Assembly (NCBI GenBank): GCA_027605045.1
Contig: JAQFWX010000007.1
Span: forward strand, 1 to 64,000
DNA from: Phallus indusiatus
Taxonomy: Eukaryota > Basidiomycota > Agaricomycetes > Phallales > Phallaceae
Direction of reading: 5' to 3'
Length of the DNA: 64,000 bases
A model generated the notes under the pieces. That model had not been told where the DNA came from and searched no databases. It saw only the letters and a list, made by a program, of their open reading frames with translations. Within the stretch, counting starts at the first letter, position 1. Each line of letters opens with the position of its first letter. Of the stretch, positions 23,270 through 33,145 are shown piece after piece. The translations under genes were made by a program, and so were the position numbers.

Positions 23270-24700
23270 CAAGTGGCTATGCAAACGATTTTGTCATATC
23301 ATTTATAGAACTCTGGGGTGACTGCGAAAAGTATATGGAACCTACAGGAGGCCTGCGTGTTGTATATCCCGTCTACCATATTCCATAGCCCTCCGTCACA
23401 ATTAGGTATTTCTTGTCTTGTCTTTCTTGACAAGAGTTTCACCCTTTATTACGATGCTTTAGCCACAGTGCGTAACGGCTTCCTTTGCCAGTCGCCGCCG
23501 GCATGCTGTTAAACTCTCTATACGAGCCGCAACTATTCGAGGTCTTTATAACATTGGATGGATGGGTGGAAGCTCATCTTCTATGGCTGCACCGGCACTC
23601 GTATATTTGTCCGGTTCAATTCCTCTTCCCTTTGTTTGCTTTGTCTTTCGCTACCCCTCTAAACCCCCAAGCTCGCAGCTTTTCTTTGACTCATTTTCCT
23701 TTCCCTCTTTTTTGGCTTGTACTTTAATATCCGCCGGTTTTCAACCGCCTGTTTGGACAAGTGAATGACGTTGTTTACCTGTGTAAATACTGTTGTCAAA
23801 ACAAAAACTGCAGGATATAGCGACTACACTCCCTTTTGCTTTTGCAGGGGAGGGACGGGACCCGTATCCGTCAAGTAAGCTTAAACTGCAGTGTGCTACT
23901 TTGCTCACCATCTTTCCGTAAGATCGAAATGAAACTCGAGCCCCCCATGATATTTTGGGCAATACGGCCACGCTGTAAAACTAAATGTGAACTGTTTGCC
24001 ACACCTACCTATCGCTTGAAAGTGAAAGAAAAGGTTACGCAAAGTTACACAAATGAAAAGTAAGGACAAAACGGGTTCGAGTCCCTCTTATTATTCTACA
24101 GTGACTGTGAAGGAAGGAACAAAAAAACCCTGCTTAGTCAAACGTTCCATCAACACAAATAGCTCTGGGCGGTCAAATTTGCAAGAGGATTACATACCTC
24201 ATCATCTTCCCGCCAACCGGGTCCAATGCGCTTTTACAGTCCGAGCATCCCTAATCGACCCTCAACACTTTCCACTTTCAAAGGCCGCTATGGTTTGCAT
24301 GAGACCTTCCGGTCAGCGGTCGCATATGTAAGGAAAAGCAGAAAAACTAACGACGGTGGGTGCACCAATTCGCCAATTTCCGCATCAGCATCACCACACA
24401 ACCTTCGTCAACTAGTAGACCAATACGCTATAGCGATCTATGAATTCGGTTAGCGTGGAAGAGAAGATGCGCGAAGGACTTTACTGGGTAGATACTTACT
24501 AGGTAGGTTCGTTATGAATCCACGCTGCAAAGCCTGTAAGCGTCTCTACATACCTGAGTCAAGTTGCAAATGGGCTGTACGAGAGGAAAGGATGTACCTG
24601 GGAGGACGAAGCTTATGATTATTGTCAGCTTGGGAACGTTCCTAAAAGTACTTTTTGTGAGTGCGAGCATATTTAAAGACACGAACCTTCTCGACATACG
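23270..24700. other. No gene recognised
   Basis: A plus frame at about 23,478-23,660 reads a hydrophobic/Ser-rich sequence (LYNIGWMGGSSSSMAAPALV), and others occur at 23,836-24,453. None could be assigned. Confidence 0.3.
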
Positions 24701-25252
24701 TTTAACAGATATTTGACGATTGGTTAGGGTTAGGCCGGCGTCGGGTCAAAACCAACTTCCCCCGCGCAATGGATATATAAAATCTAAAGGTGGAGACGCG
24801 AGTTCAGAAAGTATAAGGAGATAGTCACCGAGACATACCACAATCCTACTATTGAGTTGCTTGAGAGTGATACCTGATCATGTGACTACAAAAGCGAGTA
24901 TGAATTAGAGAAACAACAACTAAAAGGGTACAAATCTAATGCCATGAATAACGCTGCAGCAGTCTTTCAAGTGAGGTAGTCATATATGGGAAAGCTTCAA
25001 AGAGATCGACCTCAATGATGACTTCAAGGACAAGGAGGGAAACTAAGGAAAAAAGAATCAGTTCGAGTTGCATGAAAAAAAACCAAAAAAAACCGGGAGT
25101 AAGAATGCCGGAAAGAGCGTGGCCATGGACGAGTGGAAATGAGAGAGAAAGGAGGGAGAGGTGACCACCGAGATGGGAGAGGATGGACCTGACCCTTTAA
25201 CCCGAACGACCCTTTCTCACCGACGTGCCCGAGTAAAGAAAAGAACGTCAAA
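24700..25252. other. Gene-free sequence with a short telomere-like motif
   Basis: GGTTAGGGTTAGG at about 24,721-24,735 resembles two TTAGGG hexamers. No gene is seen to 25,252. Confidence 0.4.
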
Positions 25253-25364
25253 GAGACCCGCCGAAGTTCTAACGACATCATGAACGAGTCATGACTGGCT
25301 CATCTAAAAAAAGAGAGACCCGCCGAAGAACTAAAGACATCATGACAAGTCATGACTGGCTCAA
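25253..25364 (+). repeat. Tandem duplication, 62-bp period
   Basis: GAGACCCGCCGAAG is followed by CTAA-GACATCATGA and AGTCATGACTGGCTCA in two adjacent copies starting at 25,253 and 25,315, separated by an A-rich linker. The copies differ at a few positions and by a 2-bp indel. Confidence 0.85.
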
Positions 25365-25564
25365 TTAAACGTCTTGTTCTAGACAAGAGTGCATCGGATT
25401 GACTCGAGGCGAAGCTGGATGGTGGTGGATGGGAGGAGAGAGGATAGCGAGTGTGCTGAGTTTACTGAGTTTGAAAATCAACGAGTGATGCATTGATGGG
25501 TGACCGGTGACGCGTGACTAGACGCGATGGGATGCTGGAGTTGTGGATGAACGCGCAGTTGGAA

Positions 25565-25830
25565 AAAGAGTAGTCAAGTAAAGTGGGGGGGAGAAAATAG
25601 AGAATATATTAGGGTTAAGGTCAATAAATAAGAAGGAAAATTAGGGTTAGGAATAGGGGCCAAAAAAGGGCGTAAACAGTTGGGTAGGACCGATAATCTA
25701 CCTCAGTAAACCCAACTGTTTACGCCCTTTTTTGGCCCCTATTCCTAACCCTAATTTTCCTTCTTATTTATTGACCTTAACCCTAATATATTCTCTATTT
25801 TCTCCCCCCCACTTTACTTGACTACTCTTT
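25565..25830. repeat. Long, apparently perfect inverted repeat (121-bp arms, 24-bp spacer)
   Basis: The left arm 25,565-25,685 and right arm 25,710-25,830 are exact reverse complements by eye across all 121 bases, including a 7-base G/C run; the spacer is 24 bp. Each arm contains two telomere-like motifs (TTAGGGTTAAGG and TTAGGGTTAGG). No clear target-site duplication flanks it and there is no ORF. It may be a MITE/foldback element, a hairpin-forming junction from a chromosome-end repair event, or an assembly artefact. Confidence 0.9.
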
Positions 25831-26033
25831 AGGGCGCTAGTTGATTATGTAAGCGAGAGGGAGGAGGAAGGGACGGAAAGAAGAGTATTTCGAGAATAAC
25901 TCGGGAAGCCTACCACGGAATTGAATGAAATTGAGGGTATGTATTTGGATATATGTAATGAACATTTTGAGGTACTTGGAAGGGGAAAAAGTGAAAAAAA
26001 ATATACATAATATATGCACGGGAGGGTATAATC

Positions 26034-26183
26034 TAAGGCTGTCCACGGGTATTGCAAACAGGTACCTGCGCGAGTGTTTAGCCAATCAGAACACAGGATT
26101 TTGCCCTTGACCCTTAAATCCTGCATTCTGATTGGCTAAACGCTCGCGCAGGTACCTGTTTGCAATACCCGTGGACAGCCTTA
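26034..26183. mobile_element. MITE-like foldback element, 68-bp terminal inverted repeats
   Basis: The arms 26,034-26,101 and 26,116-26,183 are reverse complements with about three mismatches, separated by only 14 bp. The ends read TAAGGCTGTCCACGGGTA... and ...GGACAGCCTTA, so a TA flanks each side, consistent with a TA target duplication (Tc1/mariner-type). The AGGCTGTCC end also resembles some hAT termini, but no 8-bp duplication is seen. It encodes no protein and would be non-autonomous. Confidence 0.75.
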
Positions 26184-27372
26184 ATTCTCATACCTTTCAA
26201 TGGCATATCTATTGTTTCATCTGAGTCCAGGTTGAATAGATTACTTGGAGTAATAACACCAAGAGCAATATCCTCCAAAGACCTCAAAGAAAAGAGTGTT
26301 GAAGAGGTGAAGGTAGTTATATAAAAAATGGTTATTCATGAATGAGGATAATGACTGAGAAGTTGATTTTAAATATGCAAAACATTGCATATGTGAATAA
26401 ACATGAAATTTCATCTCAAGCTAGTTAAAAATTATATATTAACAGAAGGTGTTGTGTACTGTTGATACATATGCAAATCAGATGTGAACTGAAGTTGCTC
26501 TGTTTTGGATTAATCTTCTGTGGAATTCTATTAGTGTTCCAGAGATTGTTTAGTTAAATAAACTAGTGCTATACATGTCCTGGTTGAATAATTATTATTA
26601 CACAAATGAATATACACCAAATCAACTTGATCATTGAAGGGATAATATCAAAGGGATAACATCAAAGTGATGAAGATCAGGAAAAAAACAAAACAGTAAT
26701 ATACAAGGCTAAAGTACTACAATAGTAAATTGGGTGTAAGAAACTGAGAAAGAGAGGGTAATGAGAGCCAAAGGAATGTCTATGACCACATTGTCATTAG
26801 ACTGCAAATCAGAAGGATGAAATGAAGGAGAGGTTTAAATAGTGATTAAGAGATGGGAAGATGGTGGTGTGCTGTTGACGTGATGCTGACAAGGGTTGGG
26901 AGTCCTAAGTTGGGAAGGGATGTTGTTGTGGCAAGAGGTGAAGGGATAGGTGACAGTGCAGGAGCTTTCAACGGTGATGACGATGACGATGACAAGGTGG
27001 GAATGGGGACAGGGGCCAAAGGATTGGACAAAGAGATGGAGACTGACAATCATTGATTCATCATTCAACACCCTTCAACACCCCATTCACCCAAGGAAAA
27101 TCCACAAGTCTTGAAAGGATGTAACAGTGTCCATAAGCTAAAAGGTGATGAGAGTAAAGGTCTAATTCAGACTCAGCAAGCCAATGACCCAGTGGACGTT
27201 TACACGTTGAACGTTAAAGGAATGTATGAAACACGGCGGAGATGGTGTTTAGTTTTCATTTATCATTACAACTCTTGAGCCAGTGTCATATCGAGTGCTT
27301 TCCCATGTCTTTTAAACCAACACGCGTATGGAGCAGAGATGTGATATAGATAGAACTTAAACAACATGCGTA
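26184..27372. other. AT-rich gene-free stretch
   Basis: Sequence between the foldback element and the 3' end of the coatomer gene. Short frames at 26,835-27,071 on both strands (Asp repeat on plus, Ser/Pro-rich on minus) mirror each other over low-complexity DNA and are not supported as genes. Confidence 0.4.
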
Positions 27373-28451
27373 CTAAACTGCTAAAGCAGGAACATTGTAA
27401 TGTCTAGCAAAGGTGTCAAATTGACTGTCTTTCTCCAGTAAAGACTTCACTAAGGGGTGCTCCGGATAAGTTTCTGATAGTTGGCTATGCTCAAAATAAG
27501 ACGGATGATGATAGAATAGTCATGCAGGAAGATCCATACCTCCACAAAGGACCGATGTCTGTCTTTCGACCTACAAGTTCCGCAGCCACAATAGCCCCGG
27601 CTAGTGCATCATCAACCCTCCCGTACTGGAGTTTTTGAGCTTCTAAAAAGTCCGATTGTGCTTCGGGTAATTCATTCCGCAGAAGGTGCGTTACACCGCG
27701 TGAAACGAGAAGTTGGCCGGAAGACACAGATGGGTTATGTAGTTGTTCGATATAAAAAGAATGAGGGTTTGCATACGAGTCTTTACCTGTCAATAGGCCA
27801 ATTGACGCTTCTATGTGCTGCATTAGCAAGTCATCTTCCGCCCATTTTCTAGCACGGTCGCGTTCTTTCCTCGCGAGATCCACGCGGTTTATTGAGAGAT
27901 AGATTTGTATAACCAGTGCCAGACTGTGATAAAGGTGCATTGAATTAGATAAGCAAAGAACGGGAAAGAGAGTAAAAAAGCGTACGCGTCCAGATTTTCA
28001 ATGGGAGTACCCGCACCCAAAACCTCCAACGCTTCTTCAATTTCTCCTTCCCTTGCAAAAGCGGTACCAGCGATAACTTTGACCAGACTTTTCTCATTCT
28101 CATCGATGCCTTCCTGTTCAATCTCGACGCAAAGGTCTCTCATTTCTTCAAGGGCCTTCTCCCCGTCTTGCTTCGCTACGTACTTGGCCAAAGCGGAGAC
28201 AGCACGGACCGAAAGGGATGTGCTATCTGAGGGTAAGATTCCAAGTGCTTCTGTTGGTCGATTCAATGCAATAAGAGCGCGAGCTTGGTAGAGCTTTATT
28301 TGATGGTAATCTGACGACGATTCATCTGGGGTGATGTCCGTTAGGGATTTCCAAGCTCCTGACCGACGGTAAAATTAGACATTCCCAAGTTGAGAGATAC
28401 CATACCCAGTGTAAACTGTTGTTTCACGTAGTATAGATTCGAGGAATCCAT
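27373..28451 (-). CDS. Coatomer subunit epsilon (COPI, Sec28/COPE)
   Basis: Epsilon-COP is a TPR-like helical solenoid that stabilises alpha-COP in the COPI coat for Golgi-to-ER traffic. The start at 28,451 gives MDSSNLYYVKQQFTLG, interrupted by an intron (exon 1 ends 28,406), then AWKSLTDITPDESSSDYHQI and LYQARALIALNRPTEALGIL. After a second intron the frame continues IYLSINRVDLARKERDRA, KWAEDDLLMQHIEASIGL, TGKDSYANPHSFYIEQLHNP and SRGVTHLLRNELPEAQSDFL. A last GT-CATAG intron (27,497-27,548 region) joins LW to SQLSETYPEHPLVKSLLEKD and the C-terminal FDTFARHYNVPALAV before TAG at 27,373. All introns keep frame and the length (about 300 aa) is normal. It is the first clearly intact housekeeping gene inward from the telomere. 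Confidence 0.93.
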
Positions 28452-28459
28452 CGCCACGA

Positions 28460-30040
28460 CGAATCTCTGGTGGGTGTTTGAGTCAACGTAAACGTCTGTC
28501 CCTATGTGACGGCGTCACAGTCCTCCTGCCAGAATGCTTCGTTTGAACCTGCAAAATGTTTCTCATATTAGCTCGGACAGACTCATCGCAAGGATCCGAG
28601 GGCTATTATCCTTAAACGAAAAGCGACGGTGTGTTCATTATAGTGTCTTCCAGCGCCAAAGATTTGTAGGATGTCGACTCACTAGGTAAGGCGAACAGGG
28701 AATCGGGCTGCGAAGGCGTGTCTTGGGACAAGGAACGAGATGGGCTGAATGTTTAACAGACGAGATTAAATCTCGGCAGACAATGTCAAAGAAGCCTTCA
28801 TTTCGAGCTTTCATGCCCGGACGCAATTTAGTCTTTGGTTGCGAGTCCCGTTAGGTTTTCCCCCCAAAGTCTCAAGTTTGTCCTAGGCAGTAAGTCAAGG
28901 ATGGTTCCTCGAAGCGTTATCTATTGTACTCAGACGTTCAAGCATGGTGTTTATGAAGTATTTTTTTTATGATATGACTACAGACAAGCAGAAACAGCCG
29001 GACGAAACAAGTAGTAGAAGTGTAGTCCTTCCCCGTATTTCGATAAGTTGACAGCAGACAGTGGCAAGTGCCAATTTTCAACGGCAAACAGAGATAATTA
29101 ATTACAGCGCGCTGTTTAGATAAGATCGGAAGATTACAAGCAATGCTTATTTGAGCATTTCAAATGCTCACACCTACTTTAACGATCTTAAGTTTAGTCT
29201 AATTATTAACGTTGAGAAATGGGATTCCCACCACGGACCATTAGCCAACAAACCGCTCATTCGGATTTTCTCGACCGCGAGCGCTCCAATGATGAAGGGG
29301 CAGAATATTTTGCGAAAACAAGTAAGAAACGAGATATCCCATTATTAGAGCCACCATTAGTTGAAGATGAGAATACATACCCAAAACTATCGTCCGCGCT
29401 TGTCTTCCAAAGATGCGATCTTAATAGGTGACAGGCTCCAATCCGAGTTAATATGTAGAGCGCTGCGGCACCATCAGGAAATGTTACTCCGTGTTCTGCG
29501 TGTGAACCAGCGACACGAATCCGCCCTGTTTTCTTATCTTCCAATTCGAACCCACAAATCGCGGTGAGCTTGGCAAAGACCGACATTTAGGGGCATGCGT
29601 TTCCATAAATATGTACATCCGTTGTCAGGTCCAAGAACGATACGTGGAAACTTGAAGCCGAGTTTTTGATGCGTGCCTAGTATATTACCAACAAAAAGGG
29701 AGCGAGTAGAACGTAGATTGCTGTCCAGAAAACAAGTGAAGTGGGTCTGCGAATGGTCCGCGACACTTTGCTTCACAGGATTGCGTAGCAAGATGATCGA
29801 TCCGATGTCATTGATCATCACAGGAAGTAATAGCGCTGCTTGAGACTCAATAGTTTTTTTTTTAGTCCATGTTTTCCTATCACTGTGAAAGGTACCCCGG
29901 CACCGGTCCATTGATAAGAATTAGCTCCAAGTTTGTCATTGGCCGATAACAACTTCAGACACGCTGATTAGTCATCAGCGAACCACTTTTCAGCAATGGC
30001 CGTGTACCTACATATTCACGCGAACTTGCTTCGTCTTCTT
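28460..30040 (-). other. Intergenic; unassigned open frames on the minus strand
   Basis: Minus-strand frames at 29,534-29,911 (NPVKQSVADHSQTHFTCFLD, LGFKFPRIVLGPDNGCTYLW) and 29,257-29,586 (KLTAICGFELEDKKTGRIRV) have coding character but no recognised domain. They may be exons of one gene. The longer frame appears to begin at an ATG near 29,911, but no splice path was verified. The rest holds nothing recognised. Confidence 0.3.
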
Positions 30041-30052
30041 CTTCTTCTTATC
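29945..30052 (+). promoter_or_regulatory. GATA motifs upstream of the ammonium permease
   Basis: GATAA at 29,945-29,949 and CTTATC (GATAAG on the minus strand) at 30,047-30,052 lie 180 and 75 bp before the permease start. GATAAG is the consensus of fungal nitrogen-regulatory GATA factors (AreA/Nit2/Gln3). Short motifs like these also occur by chance. Confidence 0.35.
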
Positions 30053-30126
30053 CGCAACTACTACCTTCACTCGTTTGGGTAGTTGAATTGTTATTTGCAG
30101 CGTCTCTTGCAAATAATTATCCTGCC

Positions 30127-32413
30127 ATGGTCAACGTTACATACGACGCCTGTAAGCATGTTTACTAGGTTCTCCCCTTCCGTTCCAAACAGTCTTTGTT
30201 TACAGCCGGTTCGATTCAAATCCACCAGCCAGAAGATGGTCCACCCACTGGTATATACAGTCCCGGCGATATTGCTTGGATCCTCGCCAGCACGGCCCTC
30301 GTCTGGATCATGATTCCAGGCGTCGGGTTCTTTTATTCAGGTCTCCTACGGAGGAAAAATGCTCTGAGTATGATTTACTTGAGCATGATGTGTTTGGCCG
30401 TGGTTTCGTTCCAGGTAAGTTGTATGTTCTGCGGCTGAATCTTTCAGTATGGACTCATAACAATCATTGACAGTGGTTTTTCTGGGGTTTCTCGTTGGCT
30501 TTCAGTGAAACAGGTAGTCGCTTTATTGGAGATCTCAGTGAGTTACATGTCGTCATTCCCAAGCCCATGAACACGACTAGATCCTTCTGTGCTTAGAGCA
30601 TTTCGCCCTTCGAGGTGTCCTTGACTCCCCATCTATCGGCAGTCCTCGAGTCCCCAGCATTGTATTTTGCGTTTATCAACTGATGTTCGCCGCTATAACG
30701 TGAGGATTTTTTTTTTCTCCTACATTTTTTTTTGGGTCCCGCATGGCGTACGATAGCCGTATCAGCGGAGAATCGTATTGCCCTGGATTTCAGCTTGACG
30801 AGCGGCTGATATTTCATCTCTATTAGGCCGATGATCGCTATTGGAGCTGTCGCCGAACGCGGTAGATTGGGACCGTTAATTCTGTTCGTGTTCGTCTGGA
30901 GCACTATCGTTTATGGTACTATTTCATTTTATTTTTTATCCTCTTTCCCGATAATTGATTTTCGTCTTAGATCCTATCGCATGTTGGACCTGGAACTCAA
31001 ATGGTTGGGCATTCGTGTTGGGCGGTCTCGATTTTGCGGGAGGAACCCCTGTTCACATCTCAAGTGGGACCGCCGCTCTAGCCATCAGGTTCGTGTCCCG
31101 TTTAAGGAAATCGTCCGTTAGTCGTTGATTCTGATTACAACGCCGTAGTATATATCTTGGTAAACGTCGTGGCTATGGAACAGAGCGACTGGCGTACAAG
31201 CCCCATAATACTAGTTATGTTATTTTGGGGACTGTTTTCCTATGGTTCGGCTGGTTTGGTAAACTCCAATCTCGTGTATGCGTCAGTCGCACGAACTGAA
31301 AGCAACGCTTTCGCAGGTTTCAACGGTGGATCAGCTCTCTCAGCCAACTACCGCGCAGCCGAAGCATGCATAGTTACCAACCTCGCCGCGAGTGTTGGTG
31401 GTTTGACCTGGATGTTCTGGGTAAGTCATCAGGCCATATACAATGAAATCCCCTAGATGCCATTTTCCAGGATTACCGACTGGAGCGCAAATGGTCTGCC
31501 GTCGGTTTTTGCTCTGGGGCCATCGCTGGTCTCGTCGCAATTACTCCAGGTTCTGGATTCGTCGGAGCTCGTGAGATTTTTATCCTTTTCTCAGTCTGTG
31601 TAAATTATAGTTGAACATCTTTAATCCAGCCGCTTCCGTATGTTTTGGTTTCATGGCCGGTACTGTTTGCAACTTTGCCACACAGCTCAAGTTCCTTTTC
31701 AAATACGACGACTGTCTGGATGTAAGCCCCCCTTTCTACCAATTCACCTGTGAACAGCTTTCACTTAGCCGTAATCCCATTCAAGATCTTTGCCTCTCAC
31801 GCCATAGGCGGTATCGTGGGTAATGTAAGCCATAAATCATCTCTTTGCTCGTCAAACATCCCTATCAATCTTGACTAGATCTTGACGGGTCTATTCGCAC
31901 AATCTGACGTGGCGGGATTGGACGGTATTACTGTCATACCTGGCGGTTGGATTAACCACCATTGGGGTATGTGTGAAAACCTCTATTTCGTTCACATAGC
32001 CTGAAGTTTCTTGTAGTCCAATTGGGTAAACAGTTGGCTGACTCAATCGCCGGTTTATCATATTCTTTCGTTGTCACCGTAAGTTTTTTTCCCCGGTTTT
32101 GTCCCCATATCCAAACAATCAAGTAACAAAACCTTGAAAGACCATTATACTTTGGGTGATGCATTTCATCCCAGGTTGCAGTTTGAGGCTCACCAACGAG
32201 GACGCTGAAATCATCGGTATCGATGACGCGGAAATGGGAGAATTTGCTTATGATTATGTTGGAATCGATACCGAACTCGGTGTTAGCGGTGCTTCAGAAC
32301 AACCATACGGTTTCCGCGGGAATATTACTACTGGAGGGAGAGAACCCGCCCATAAAACTCTATCTGCCAGCGCATCTGATTCGGGAGAGGCAGTTTCAAA
32401 AGAGATTGCCTAA
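30127..32413 (+). CDS. Ammonium transporter (Amt/Mep/Rh family)
   Basis: This is a plasma-membrane ammonium permease. The ATG at 30,127 opens MVNVTYDAS, split by an intron, then [20 protein letters not shown] and [16 protein letters not shown]. Later exons give [45 protein letters not shown] with the first pore His, [43 protein letters not shown] and [13 protein letters not shown] with the second pore His. The tail reads [16 protein letters not shown], the conserved cytosolic segment of fungal Meps. Roughly a dozen short GT-AG introns all restore frame; one hides at 31,258-31,313 inside an apparently open stretch. The total is about 490 aa, typical for the family. It converges with the deacetylase gene downstream. 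Whether it also acts as a sensor, like Mep2, cannot be told. Confidence 0.95.
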
Positions 32414-33145
32414 TCCTTTTTTCTTCTTATCTAAATTAAACTAGTGAAATCTGGCGATATATATATACAAAATTTCAGTTTTCTTTAGATCTATTATTAT
32501 CAGCGCTCATTCATCTTAATTTTGTTTCTCGTACCTTGGCTTTTACATGATATATAAAATATATCTCCCACCAAAATGTCTCCTGGTGGAAATATGTCAC
32601 CATGCTAATCAAGCCGAAATCATCAAAAGGATTAGACTCATGTGAAATACTCTATAGTGACCAATGAAAATGAAACACGCCTGTCCGGAAATGGAGTCAT
32701 CTTTGCGTGGCAGGCCCCATCTTTGAAAGTAAAATGTTCCATGTGAGTGCTTACGGTGCTACGTTTCTCCTAAGCCGCCAAGACAGGCAATCATTCTTAT
32801 TAACCCGTCATTACCCCGAATTAAAGTTCATAAAAAGTTGAGCGACGCGGTCACGAGAAAACTTACTATAAAGACCTGTCAGCTGAAGTAGACGAGAGAA
32901 TAGAGATAGCGCCGAATTAACGGTCGTAATGGAACCAAGTACAAGACCAATGAGAACTCGTATATATTACTTAAGATCTACGTCCTCCGACGCGCTAAGA
33001 CTAGTAAACAAAGCCTCTGTCCTACATGATTTAGTTTAATACTGCTTATCGAGGTATTCATATCGTATTGACATAAAACCGTAGGGCCAGAAATGCTCGC
33101 CAAGACGCCATTGTTTTAGAACCAACAAATAAACCCCAGACTCGT
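32414..33145. other. Intergenic between convergent genes; duplication boundary
   Basis: No gene is seen. The preserved copy of the segmental duplication starts at about 32,788. An AT-rich stretch at 32,455-32,560 follows the permease stop and probably contains its 3' end signals. Confidence 0.5.

Noticed and set aside
24060..24105. GGTTCGAGTCC resembling a tRNA B-box on plus
   Set aside because: No A-box, anticodon arm or acceptor stem can be formed upstream.
24715..24740. GGTTAGGGTTAGG as an interstitial telomere
   Set aside because: Only about two hexamers, not the TTTAGGG heptamer of this chromosome; could be chance, so it is mentioned only as a motif.
26835..27071. Overlapping open frames on both strands with Asp or Ser/Pro runs
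   Set aside because: They mirror each other over simple-sequence DNA and lack splice or start context.
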